A stretch of DNA of 64,000 bases, from positions 174,851 to 238,850 of the forward strand of contig JACPMZ010000003.1 in NCBI GenBank assembly GCA_016185705.1, read 5' to 3'. Below, piece by piece: positions 17,154 through 25,245 of the stretch. The stretch comes from Candidatus Woesearchaeota archaeon. GTDB taxonomy: Archaea; Nanobdellota; Nanobdellia; Woesearchaeales; UBA10216. How positions within the stretch are numbered: the first letter of the stretch is position 1; the number at the start of each line of letters is the position of its first letter. Under the pieces are notes generated by a model. That model was not told the origin of the DNA and ran no database searches. It worked only from the letters and a program-made list of their open reading frames with translations. The translations under genes and the position numbers were made by a program.

Positions 17154-17277
17154 CAGTATCTACGCAAGCAGCTAATTTGCGACTTCGCCTAACCGCGCTC
17201 TATTTCCACCTCCCTCTAAACTTAATGCAGGAGGAAATAGAGCGCTGAGGAAAATAGTCTAGTTGACGTAGGTACAG
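17154..17277. repeat. Nested-hairpin element, CAGTATCT subfamily (124 bp)
   Basis: The terminal inverted repeats are CAGTATCTACG and, from the right end, CTGTACCTACG. The inner hairpin has arms GCGCTCTATTTCCACCTCC and the complementary GGAGGAAATAGAGCGC around a short loop. Its length, 124 bp, is identical to the copies at 47593 and 56660, and the inner arms share GCGCTCTATTTCC with them. The short A-rich flank AAAAT may be a target duplication but is too simple to be sure. Confidence 0.8.
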
Positions 17278-17311
17278 AAAATCTTAAGTATTCAGGCAGA
17301 TGAGCTAATTC

Positions 17312-17641
17312 ATGATAAAATGGAAATATATTGGTGTTGCAGTGGGCGCAGCAGCAATTGCAGCTGTAGCCGCAACACAGCTATGCTTCTCGGGAGGCCC
17401 ATATTCCGGGCACGTGATTGGCGTTATAGGCGCTGAGAAAACATATTCCGGCATTTATTTATTGCTGGAAGGCAGGGGCTCACCAATATACATTGCCCGC
17501 CCTGAGCCGTGCGATAATGAGTTTGCAGACCTGCAGCGAGCGATTATGAACAGCCTGCCTGTAAGTTTCAGAGGCAAAGAAACCAGCTCAGGAGCGGCGG
17601 TTAATGGCTGTATAAAACTGGAAGATGCTGTTAACCGTTAA
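17312..17641 (+). CDS. Hypothetical exported or membrane-anchored protein
   Basis: A 109-residue protein with an N-terminal hydrophobic helix (YIGVAVGAAAIAAVAATQL) after MIKWK, then a soluble, mostly beta domain with three cysteines. It is probably anchored outside the cell. No family recognised. Its 3' end overlaps the convergent zinc-type gene by four bases. A TATA-like AATCTTAAGTATTC lies about 25-30 nt upstream, just outside the repeat end at 17277. Confidence 0.6.
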   Translation: MIKWKYIGVAVGAAAIAAVAATQLCFSGGPYSGHVIGVIGAEKTYSGIYLLLEGRGSPIYIARPEPCDNEFADLQRAIMNSLPVSFRGKETSSGAAVNGCIKLEDAVNR

Positions 17642-17961
17642 GTGCGCTGCTGAATCTTTTTCCCGGTCAGCTGCTTAAGGCCCCTGGTGAAATATTCCAT
17701 GCAGTCCAGGGCGCAGAACGAAATACGCTTTTTGCTCTCAGCTGTTCCGAAAATCAGAGTGAATTCTGCTGCAACCCGCAAGTTAACGCCAGAGCCGCAG
17801 GTGCCGCAGGTTCTTGATTCAGAAGCGCTGATCTCCCTGAGCTTGTTGGAAACCACCTGCTTAATGCCAGCTCCTCCTGCATAAAGTTCGCGCTGGAGGT
17901 CAATCAGCTCCTCGTAATCCAAAGATGATACAACGTCCGTGAACTTTTTCTTAGCAGCCAC
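17638..17961 (-). CDS. Small four-cysteine protein, probable metal-binding
   Basis: A 107-residue protein with CGTCG (CxxC) near the middle and CALDC (CxxxC) 30 residues later, a spacing that could bind zinc. The N-terminal half is helical (SSLDYEELIDLQRELY). The GTG at 17961 is favoured because TTTATATATAAG lies about 28 nt upstream; a TTG at 17979 opens a longer frame. Convergent with the exported protein gene. Function unknown. Confidence 0.6.
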   Translation of the reverse strand: MAAKKKFTDVVSSLDYEELIDLQRELYAGGAGIKQVVSNKLREISASESRTCGTCGSGVNLRVAAEFTLIFGTAESKKRISFCALDCMEYFTRGLKQLTGKKIQQRT

Positions 17962-18042
17962 CGTGAACCAGTATACCAATTACTATACTTATATATAAAT
18001 ATTGCGATTGGTTTTTGTTGGCTTTATTACCCAAGCTGCGCT

Positions 18043-18142
18043 AAACCACAGTTGCCTTTTCTTCACCCTGCTTTCCCTTTTCTCCTCCCATAATTTTAGG
18101 GAGGGGAAAGGGGAAAGCAGCCGAAAAAGAAACTGCAACCCA
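18043..18142. repeat. Nested-hairpin element, imperfect outer repeats
   Basis: The inner hairpin at 18069-18120 has arms CTGCTTTCCCTTTTCTCC and GGGGAAAGGGGAAAGCAG around a TAATTTTA loop. Outside it, GTTGCCTTTTCTT and AAGAAACTGCAAC are partly complementary. I found no clear target duplication. Confidence 0.65.
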
Positions 18143-18198
18143 GATAAATTTGTCCAAATGAAAAACTATATTAATCCCTGTTTTCAGTTGCAGAATCA

Positions 18199-20838
18199 AT
18201 GACTGATTATTATCAGCTTAGTCCTGAGAAAGCGCTTACGGAATTAAAAACTTCCCTGAGCGGGCTGAGCGATGCTGAGGCATCAAAGCGGCTCACGGCT
18301 TACGGGCCCAACCAGCTGAAGGAAGGCAAGGGCGTCTCCCACTTTAAGCTTTTTCTTGAGCAGTTCAACAATTTTCTGGTGTGGATACTGCTTGCGGCAG
18401 TAGCAGTTTCTGCTGCCATCGGCGACATTGTGGAGAGCATAGTCATAGTTGTAATCGTAATAATGAACGCTGTCATCGGCTTTGTGCAGGAATACCGCGC
18501 AGAAAAAGCGATAGATGCGCTGAAGAAGCTTGCCGGGCTGCACGCAGACGTAATAAGAAGCGGCGAGCGAAGGCAGATAGACGCCAAGCAGCTTGTGCCC
18601 GGCGACATCATTTTCCTTGAAACAGGCGACAAGATTCCGGCAGACTGCAGGCTGCTTGAAGAATCCAATTTTGAAGTGCAGGAAAGCAGCCTGACCGGCG
18701 AGTCAGCAGCTGTCGCCAAAGACATTGCTGCCATAAGGGATGCGCCAATCGCCGACCAGAAGAACATGGCTTTCTCAGGAACAATAATTGTGAGGGGCAG
18801 GGCAAAGGCAGTGGTTGCAAAGACCGGCATGCAGACAGAAATAGGCAGGATAGCAAATCTAATCCAGACAGCAAAGGAGGAAATGACTCCACTGCAAAAA
18901 CGGCTTGAAAAGTTTGCAAAGCAAATCGGAATTCTGACGATGGCGATAGCAGCCATAGTGTTCGCTGCCACGGTGCTGCGCGGAGAGGACATGCTGAAAA
19001 TGTTTGAAACGTCCGTCAGCTTGGCAGTGGCTGCAATACCTGAAGGGCTGCCTGCTGTTGTTGCCATGTCGCTTGCACTGGGCGTGCAGCGGATGATAAA
19101 AAGAAACGCGCTGGTAAGGAAGCTGCCCTCAGTGGAAACGCTTGGCTCAACCACAGTAATAGCGACAGACAAAACAGGCACGCTGACGATGGATAAAATG
19201 ACAGTAAAGCGGCTTTACGTAAACGGCAAAACAATAGAAGTGAAGGGCGAAGGATATTCGGTTGATGAACCGCTTGCCCTTGAGGAGGACGAAAAGCTGC
19301 TGCTGAGGGCAGGCGCATTGTGCAATGACGCAGCGCTGACCTCAAAAGGCATATCAGGAGACCCTACTGAAGCAGCGCTGCTCGTGTCAGCAGCCAAAGC
19401 AGGAATGAAAAAGGAAGAGCTGGACAGCAGATTCAGGCGGGTGGATGAGCTTCCTTTTGACTCAGACAGAAAGCGCATGTCAACCGTGCACGAAGTCGGA
19501 AAACAGCGCATAATGTACACGAAGGGAGCGCCTGACGTTGTGCTGAAGCTGTGCAGCAGAATCCACACTGGCGGAAAAGCAAGGAAACTTACATCATCTG
19601 ACAGAAGCAGGATTCTGAAAGCCAACGCAGAATTTGCATCCTCTGCACTGCGCGTGCTTGGATTCGCGTACAAGCCGGCTGCCGGAAAAGCAGCTGAGAA
19701 AGAACTCATATTCATAGGGCTGCAGGCAATGATAGACCCTCCCAGACCAGAGGTAAAGGAAGCAATAGAGCGGTGCGAGGCAGCAGGCATAAGGGTGGTA
19801 ATGATAACAGGCGACCACAAGCTGACTGCTGTTGCGATAGCAAAGGAACTCGGAATAACAGGCAAGGCAGTAACAGGCGTTGAGCTGGACAGCATACAAA
19901 ACCTGGAGGAAAGAGTGCATGAAATAGGGGTGTATGCGAGGGTAAGCCCTGAGCACAAAATAAAGATAGTGAATGCCTTAAAGAAAAAAGGGCAGGTAAC
20001 AGCAATGACAGGCGACGGCGTTAACGATGCGCCTGCACTAAAAAGCGCAAACATAGGCATAGCCATGGGGATAACGGGCACTGACGTTGCAAAGGAAGCA
20101 TCAAAAATGGTGCTGACAGACGACAATTTTGCGTCAATAGTAAACGCGGTTGAAGAAGGCCGCGGCATATACGACAACATAAAAAAATTCATCTACTTCC
20201 TGCTGTCAAGCAACCTCGCAGAAGTTTTGGTTGTCTTTCTGGCAATACTCGCAGGGCTCAAGCTGCCCCTGCTTGCCATACAGATACTGTGGGTCAATCT
20301 CATAACAGACGGGCTTCCTGCGGTAGCATTAGGCGTGGAGCCGGTAGCGAAAGACGTCATGAAGAAAAAGCCCAGAAAGCTGAGCGAAGGAATAATAACA
20401 AAAGCCATGGCCATACGGCTGCTTCTGACAGGCGCAACAATAACCGCAGGAACACTCGGAATATACGTATGGGCGCTGTACAGCAAAGGATGGGCTTGGG
20501 GAGCTGAATTGCCGGGCAGCAGCCCTGTTTATGTGTATGCAATAACAATGGCATTTACAGCACTGGTAGTGTTTGAGATGCTTAATGCAATAGCAGCAAA
20601 ATCAGAGGAAAAAAATATGCTCACAAAGATGTTCAGCAACAAATGGCTGCTCCTTGCAATACTTTCTTCCCTGCTGCTGCAATTTGCAGTAATATACACG
20701 CCGCTAAGCAACTACTTCCACACAACAGCGCTGGCATTAAGCGATTTGGCAATAATATTTGCGGCAGCTTCATCAGTGATAGCCGTGGATTCGCTGTACA
20801 AACTGGTCAAGAACAGGATGAGTGTGCAGACTGCATAA
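18199..20838 (+). CDS. P-type ATPase, calcium-transporting (P2A) type
   Basis: An 879-residue ion pump. Order: cation-ATPase N-terminal domain, actuator motif TGES near 171, phosphorylated Asp324 in DKTGTLT, nucleotide-binding domain with KGAPD, hinge TGDGVNDAPALK near 600. Membrane residues typical of Ca2+ sites are present: PEGLPA in helix 4, SSNLAEV in helix 5 and WVNLITDGLPA in helix 6. No heavy-metal-binding domain. These features favour Ca2+ or a related divalent cation, exported from the cytoplasm. It stands alone, 50 nt before elp3. Confidence 0.92.
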   Translation: MTDYYQLSPEKALTELKTSLSGLSDAEASKRLTAYGPNQLKEGKGVSHFKLFLEQFNNFLVWILLAAVAVSAAIGDIVESIVIVVIVIMNAVIGFVQEYRAEKAIDALKKLAGLHADVIRSGERRQIDAKQLVPGDIIFLETGDKIPADCRLLEESNFEVQESSLTGESAAVAKDIAAIRDAPIADQKNMAFSGTIIVRGRAKAVVAKTGMQTEIGRIANLIQTAKEEMTPLQKRLEKFAKQIGILTMAIAAIVFAATVLRGEDMLKMFETSVSLAVAAIPEGLPAVVAMSLALGVQRMIKRNALVRKLPSVETLGSTTVIATDKTGTLTMDKMTVKRLYVNGKTIEVKGEGYSVDEPLALEEDEKLLLRAGALCNDAALTSKGISGDPTEAALLVSAAKAGMKKEELDSRFRRVDELPFDSDRKRMSTVHEVGKQRIMYTKGAPDVVLKLCSRIHTGGKARKLTSSDRSRILKANAEFASSALRVLGFAYKPAAGKAAEKELIFIGLQAMIDPPRPEVKEAIERCEAAGIRVVMITGDHKLTAVAIAKELGITGKAVTGVELDSIQNLEERVHEIGVYARVSPEHKIKIVNALKKKGQVTAMTGDGVNDAPALKSANIGIAMGITGTDVAKEASKMVLTDDNFASIVNAVEEGRGIYDNIKKFIYFLLSSNLAEVLVVFLAILAGLKLPLLAIQILWVNLITDGLPAVALGVEPVAKDVMKKKPRKLSEGIITKAMAIRLLLTGATITAGTLGIYVWALYSKGWAWGAELPGSSPVYVYAITMAFTALVVFEMLNAIAAKSEEKNMLTKMFSNKWLLLAILSSLLLQFAVIYTPLSNYFHTTALALSDLAIIFAAASSVIAVDSLYKLVKNRMSVQTA

Positions 20839-20888
20839 TTGCCGAACCCTCGCAACCTTAATAAACAACAATAGTTTGCCTTATTCTT

Positions 20889-22694
20889 ATGAACCCCGGA
20901 TTTTATCAGGAACTGATTCAGGCAATAAAGCACAAGCCGCAGGATGCTTCCAGAATAAAGCTATCCCTAAGCAGAAAGCACTGCCTGAAAAAAATTCCGT
21001 CAAACATAGAAATATTCCTCAACAGCAGCGAAGAAGATGCGAAGCAGCTTAAACTCGTAACAAAGCCGGTAAGAACGCTAAGCGGGGTCGCAACAATATC
21101 CATCATGACAGCGCCTGCCGGATGCCCGCACGGCAAATGCACGTTCTGCCCAGGCGGACCCAACAGCATTTTTGGAGACGTGCCGCAAAGCTACACAGGA
21201 AAAGAGCCAGCGACCATGCGCGCAATCCGCAACCAGTTTGACGCTTACCTGCAAATATTCTCGCGGCTTGAACAATATGCGGTCATAGGACAGGCGTTTG
21301 ACAAGGTCGAACTGATTATACAGGGCGGAACATTCCCGAGCATGAACGTGGAGTACCAAAACAGTTTTATTGCAGACGCATACAGGGCAATGAACGACTT
21401 TTCTGCGGAATTTTTTGCTGACGGAGAACTAAACCTGCAAAAATTCAAGGAATTCTTTGAGCTGCCAGGCGATTTCAAGGAAGAAGGGCGGGTGAAGCGG
21501 GTTAAAGAAAAAATACTGAAGCTGAAAAACAAAAACATTGCGCCTGCTGCCATTGCCATTGATGTTAAAACCAACATAGATGCTGCGAATAAAAACAGCA
21601 ACGGCTATGAAATAAAAAATGACGGCAGCGATAAAATGAAAAATAATGCCAGTTATAACAGCGGCAGCGAACTGGAAAAAGAACAGAAAAGAAACGAAAC
21701 AGCAAAGATAAGATGCATCGGACTGACGATAGAAACAAAGCCGGACTGGGGGATGCTTGAAGAAGGCAACCAAATGCTGAAGCTGGGATGCACGAGAGTT
21801 GAGCTCGGCGTACAGTCAGTTTATGAGCAGCCGTTAAAGCTGACCAACCGGGGCCACACGCTTTCTGATACTGTAAAATCAATGCAAATCCTGAAAGATT
21901 TGGGATTCAAAATAAACGCGCACTACATGCTCGGGCTGCCGGGCGTAAAGCGCGGGGATGAACTCGCAGGGCTGAAACAGCTTTTTTCTGACCCTGACTT
22001 CAAGCCGGACATGCTAAAAATATATCCGCTGCTCGTCATAAGAGGAACACCCCTTTTCATCCAGTGGCAGCGCGGGCAATACAACCCGATATCTACGGCA
22101 GAGGCAGCGGAGATAATATCCGAAGCAAAGCGCTTCATCCCGAAATGGGTGAGGATAATGAGGATAAACAGGGATATTCCCACTTATGTGACATCCGCAG
22201 GAATAGACAGAACCAACCTGAGGCAATACGTTCAGGAACTGCAGCAAAAGAAAAACATTATCTGCAACTGCATCAGGTGCAGGGAAGCCGGAAGGAACAA
22301 AAAGTTTGAAAGCGCTGAAATAACAGTAACAGAATACGAAGCATCCGGAGGAAAAGAATTCTTCATAGCAGCCGAAGATACCGAAAACAATGTTTTGCTC
22401 GGCTTTTGCAGGCTGCGATTTCCGCATCAGCAGCTGAGAAAAGAAATCACAGCAGGCACAGCAATGATAAGAGAGCTGCACGTGTATTCTGCAGCGGTAG
22501 CTCTGGGAAAAAAAGCCAAAGAAAACGAAATCCAGCATCGCGGCTACGGCAAAAAGCTGATGGAAAAAGCAGAGCAAATAGCAAGGGCGCACAGCAAAAA
22601 CAAAATGCTCGTAATCTCAGGCACAGGCGCAAAAGAATACTACAAAAAGCTGGGGTATGATTATGACGGCGCATATGTGGGGAAAGAGCTATGA
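20889..22694 (+). CDS. elp3: tRNA uridine-34 carboxymethyl synthase, Elp3
   Basis: A radical SAM plus acetyltransferase enzyme that forms cm5U at the wobble position of tRNAs using acetyl-CoA. The cluster cysteines are Cys79, Cys84 and Cys87 in CPHGKCTFC. A zinc-like CNCIRC motif follows the radical SAM core, and the C-terminal GNAT domain contains RGYGKKLMEKAEQIA and YKKLGYDYDG. An insertion of about 70 residues rich in Asn, Lys and Ser (around 190-260) lies between the SAM domain strands. It overlaps the next gene by 4 nt (ATGA), so both RNA-modification genes are one operon. Confidence 0.94.
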   Translation: MNPGFYQELIQAIKHKPQDASRIKLSLSRKHCLKKIPSNIEIFLNSSEEDAKQLKLVTKPVRTLSGVATISIMTAPAGCPHGKCTFCPGGPNSIFGDVPQSYTGKEPATMRAIRNQFDAYLQIFSRLEQYAVIGQAFDKVELIIQGGTFPSMNVEYQNSFIADAYRAMNDFSAEFFADGELNLQKFKEFFELPGDFKEEGRVKRVKEKILKLKNKNIAPAAIAIDVKTNIDAANKNSNGYEIKNDGSDKMKNNASYNSGSELEKEQKRNETAKIRCIGLTIETKPDWGMLEEGNQMLKLGCTRVELGVQSVYEQPLKLTNRGHTLSDTVKSMQILKDLGFKINAHYMLGLPGVKRGDELAGLKQLFSDPDFKPDMLKIYPLLVIRGTPLFIQWQRGQYNPISTAEAAEIISEAKRFIPKWVRIMRINRDIPTYVTSAGIDRTNLRQYVQELQQKKNIICNCIRCREAGRNKKFESAEITVTEYEASGGKEFFIAAEDTENNVLLGFCRLRFPHQQLRKEITAGTAMIRELHVYSAAVALGKKAKENEIQHRGYGKKLMEKAEQIARAHSKNKMLVISGTGAKEYYKKLGYDYDGAYVGKEL

Positions 22695-23644
22695 AACTAG
22701 ACCCCCTCCCAGAAGCAGAAAAAGCATTTGCAAAGCCGGCATTTGAAAAAAGGTTCAGGCAGCTGCTTGGCAGCAGGTATGATGAGTTCATGAAGTATTC
22801 GCTTTCCTACATCACCAAAAGCATTCGCGTAAACACCTTGAAGACCGCTGTTGATGAGGTTAAGCAGCGCCTGCATAAACAAAATTTTTCTCTTAAGCAG
22901 ATTCCGTGGTGCAGGGAAGGATTCTGGGTTTCGGGGGAACGTACTGATTTGGGAAACCTGACTGAACACTTTCTCGGCTACTTTTACGTGCAGGAGGCAG
23001 CGAGCATGATACCTGCAGCTGTCCTGAACCCGAAGCCCGGAGATATTGTACTGGATATGTGCGCGAGCCCAGGCAGCAAGACAACGCAGATGGCAGCCAT
23101 GATGGCCAATCGCGGATTAATTGTGGCAAACGACATCAGCGGGGCAAGAATGAAACCATTGGGGCTGAATTTGCAGCGCACAGGAACAAGCAACGCAGTT
23201 GTAACGATTATGCGCGGACAGCGCATCAATAAAAAAGGAGTGCAGTTTGACAAGATACTCGTGGATGCTCCGTGCAGCGGCACAGGCACGATAAGGAGAA
23301 ATCCTGAAACTCTGCAGGTATGGAATCCCGGAATGGTGAAGCGGCTTAGCAAAACGCAAAAGTCGTTGGTTGCGTCAGCGTTTGAAGCGCTGAAAGAAGG
23401 AGGCGAAATGGTGTACAGCACATGCAGCGTTGAGCCTGAAGAAAACGAAGAAGTAATTGATTACCTGCTGAACAAATGCAGAAATGCTGCCGTGGAAAAA
23501 ATTGATTTGCCGATAAAAAAATCAGAACCAATTGAAGCGTTTGAAGGCAAAAATTACAGCAGCGAAGTGAAGAAATGCCTGCGCATATGGCCGCAGGACA
23601 ACAATACGGAAGGATTTTTTGTTGCGAAGATTGCGAAAAATTAA
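22691..23644 (+). CDS. NSUN-type RNA cytosine-C5 methyltransferase
   Basis: A 317-residue SAM-dependent RNA m5C methyltransferase (Nol1/Nop2/Sun family). The SAM-binding motif DMCASPGSKT is at 122-131, and the two catalytic cysteines are Cys195 in DAPCSG and Cys245 in STCSVEPEE. The N-terminal PUA-like part is short. Coupled to elp3. Its last codons (NTEGFFVAKI) are duplicated at 24810-24844, after the minus-strand module, so the native 3' end may have been altered by insertion. The target, tRNA or rRNA, cannot be told from sequence. Confidence 0.92.
   Translation: MKLDPLPEAEKAFAKPAFEKRFRQLLGSRYDEFMKYSLSYITKSIRVNTLKTAVDEVKQRLHKQNFSLKQIPWCREGFWVSGERTDLGNLTEHFLGYFYVQEAASMIPAAVLNPKPGDIVLDMCASPGSKTTQMAAMMANRGLIVANDISGARMKPLGLNLQRTGTSNAVVTIMRGQRINKKGVQFDKILVDAPCSGTGTIRRNPETLQVWNPGMVKRLSKTQKSLVASAFEALKEGGEMVYSTCSVEPEENEEVIDYLLNKCRNAAVEKIDLPIKKSEPIEAFEGKNYSSEVKKCLRIWPQDNNTEGFFVAKIAKN
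23595..23631. repeat. Left copy of a 37-bp direct repeat
   Basis: AGGACAACAATACGGA, a short variable part and TTTTTTGTTGCGAAGAT at the 3' end of the NSUN gene match 24810-24844, with one substitution and a 2-bp length difference around the middle. The pair brackets the two minus-strand genes. Confidence 0.75.
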
Positions 23645-23648
23645 TGAT

Positions 23649-23990
23649 TTATCGTATTTGCAATTCCTTCAACAGCTCTGTAACATATGCCGCAATTTCT
23701 TCAAGCCGAACATTTTCGTATCCTTTGGCTATTCTTGCCTTTAACTCTTTAGTAACATTTGCAACAACTTTATTCTGAATAAAGGAAGCGTCTTTTTCAG
23801 GAAGAGGATTAACTGCAGGGTTGATTTTTTCTCTGCAATCTCCCGCTATTCTCAACGCGTTTAGCGCTTCTTTTTGGTAATACTTCTTCAGACCAGTATC
23901 CTCAATTGAATCTCCCAAAATCCTGTGAACAACAACAGTCGTTGAATTGCCAACACACACCCGAATAAATTTTTTCCTATTTTGACTCAT
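23649..23990 (-). CDS. Uncharacterised protein coupled to the nucleotidyltransferase
   Basis: A 113-residue soluble protein that I do not recognise. It starts MSQNRKKFIRV, 14 nt inside the end of the upstream nucleotidyltransferase gene, so the two are translationally coupled. The middle is rich in Asn and Lys, and the C-terminus is a helix (RLEEIAAYVTELLKELQ). In nucleotidyltransferase toxin-antitoxin modules the partner is often a HEPN or HTH protein. No HEPN R-x4-6-H motif is visible here, so the role is open. Confidence 0.65.
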   Translation of the reverse strand: MSQNRKKFIRVCVGNSTTVVVHRILGDSIEDTGLKKYYQKEALNALRIAGDCREKINPAVNPLPEKDASFIQNKVVANVTKELKARIAKGYENVRLEEIAAYVTELLKELQIR

Positions 23991-24756
23991 TTTCAACACC
24001 ATCTAAAATCCTTTTTAGCAATTTCCTATGAAAAAGCGCGTATTTTGACCGAAATCCCGCTTCAACAGCATTTTCTTTAATTTTTATAACGCTCGCTTTT
24101 CCAAAATGCCGCTCAATTTCATTATCAACCAAAGAGGCATTCAGGGGCCTGTTGTCCAGAAAACGTGCAATAGCAACAGCGTTTCTTACCAACTTGTATT
24201 TTTCCCGCCCATTTAAAAAATCAAAGCTGTCAATCAATGCTTTACTTTCCAATAACTGCAAATCCAATAATTTGTAATTTTTTGTCATGTTTTTAGGCAT
24301 AATAAGGCGTTTTTTTGCAACAAACCTGCTTAGTAGCATTTGAAAAAGCGGATCCCTGTCCATTCCTTTCAGCAACTCTCTTAACGGCAGGCAAATCAGG
24401 TGAATATCAATTCCAAGTGCAGCTTTGAAATGCTTTTTTATGGCAGCATTACCTATGCTTTTCTCCGTCAAAACAACCGTATCGATATCTTCAAATTCAA
24501 AGCCCTCTTCCAAAAAAGAACCTGCCACGAGCACGTTATCTACATGTTCGAAATAGCTAAAAATTTCATCAACTATTATCTTTTTTATTGGCTCCAGATG
24601 CTGCACATGATAGCGGTAAATTTCCGCAATTGCTTTGCCTTGAAGCGGCGTTATGGCTACAGCGACGCCCCTTTCAAACCCAGGCGCACGTATCTTTGGG
24701 ACATAAATCTGGTCCATCACGCTACCCTTGCTTATTGTTCCGGTTATCATTACCAT
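23977..24756 (-). CDS. Nucleotidyltransferase-fold protein (MNT-like)
   Basis: A 259-residue protein with the nucleotidyltransferase signature G-S-x-n-D-x-D: VAGSFLEEGFEFEDIDTVVL at about 75-95, followed by IDIHLICLPL, which supplies the third acidic position. The C-terminal half is helical. It is the first gene of a two-gene minus-strand unit. The start at ATG 24756 follows from the TATA box at 24777-24789. It could be a toxin-antitoxin nucleotidyltransferase or a small-molecule adenylyltransferase; the double operator at its promoter fits autoregulation. Confidence 0.72.
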   Translation of the reverse strand: MVMITGTISKGSVMDQIYVPKIRAPGFERGVAVAITPLQGKAIAEIYRYHVQHLEPIKKIIVDEIFSYFEHVDNVLVAGSFLEEGFEFEDIDTVVLTEKSIGNAAIKKHFKAALGIDIHLICLPLRELLKGMDRDPLFQMLLSRFVAKKRLIMPKNMTKNYKLLDLQLLESKALIDSFDFLNGREKYKLVRNAVAIARFLDNRPLNASLVDNEIERHFGKASVIKIKENAVEAGFRSKYALFHRKLLKRILDGVENESK

Positions 24757-24789
24757 ATTACGTAAAATTACGTAATGATATATATAAAA
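24757..24789 (-). promoter_or_regulatory. Promoter with double TTACGTAA palindrome
   Basis: Two perfect 8-bp palindromes TTACGTAA (24758-24765 and 24768-24775), separated by AA, together make one larger dyad. They lie between the TATA box (TTTTATATATATC on the minus strand, 24777-24789) and the start codon, exactly over the expected transcription start. A repressor bound here would block initiation. Confidence 0.75.
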
Positions 24790-24809
24790 AGCTTTCGGTT
24801 TTCTCTTAA

Positions 24810-24844
24810 AGGACAGCAATACGGAGCTTTTTTGTTGCGAAGAT
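24810..24844. repeat. Right copy of the 37-bp direct repeat
   Basis: AGGACAGCAATACGGA and CTTTTTTGTTGCGAAGAT repeat the 3' end of the NSUN gene (23595-23631), two bases shorter in the centre. It marks the right boundary of the nucleotidyltransferase module. Confidence 0.75.
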
Positions 24845-24962
24845 ACAGGAGCAAGATGATGACATAAAGATGTTAAAGGCGCAGATAAATACCAAGAGTG
24901 AAATAAACAGAATATGGAGGACTATTGATGAACTTATAGTAAAGCGCACAAAATGTTTGTAA
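24825..24962 (+). pseudogene. Remnant reading frame after the duplicated NSUN end
   Basis: In the frame of the duplicated segment the translation reads SFFVAKIQEQDDDIKMLKAQ and continues INTKSEINRIWRTIDELI, a normal-looking helical sequence, until the first hairpin of the array begins and a stop appears. There is no start codon of its own. It looks like a coding end that lost its 5' part and was then interrupted by the array. Confidence 0.45.
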
Positions 24963-25116
24963 ATTAATGCGCTTTACTATAACGGAAGACATAACATTTT
25001 AACAGGAAATGGTTATGTCTTCCGAATATAACAGAGGATAAAAACATTAAAAACTATTGGTTCTGTTATAAACAGCAAATTGCAAAGTGAATGTTTCTTT
25101 ATTTTTGCAATTTGCT
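24935..25116. repeat. Tandem array of four hairpins
   Basis: Four consecutive hairpins: 24935-24981 (arms TATAGTAAAGCGCA, 14 bp), 24984-25023 (GGAAGACATAAC, 12 bp), 25027-25070 (TATAACAGA, 9 bp) and 25074-25116 (AGCAAATTGCAAA, 13 bp). All arms are perfect, loops are 16-26 nt, and gaps between units are 2-3 nt. Arms differ between units, loops are A/T-rich. Units 2 and 3 have relatives in the same order at 55944-56032, and unit 4 has one at 29791. Confidence 0.9.
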
Positions 25117-25213
25117 ATTACACCAGGCAAAAAGCGGAAGAGCTGATATAATAACTGTCCTTATTGTTATCCTTGTAGTCTTCTTTATAGGAAAAGGGCT
25201 GGGCTGGTGGTAG
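25117..25213 (+). pseudogene. Remnant encoding a C-terminal membrane helix
   Basis: Directly after the fourth hairpin an open frame reads SGRADIITVLIVILVVFFIG and then KGLGWW before TAG at 25211. It has no start codon and lies in a different frame from the remnant before the array. It looks like the tail of a membrane protein gene separated from its 5' part by the array. Confidence 0.4.
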
Positions 25214-25245
25214 CTGTCGCAGAATGGAATCCTGAATAGCTGCAT

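Noticed and set aside
24935..25116. Possible CRISPR array
   Set aside because: Unit spacing is regular, but there is no constant repeat: arms and loops both vary, and no cas genes are present in the window.
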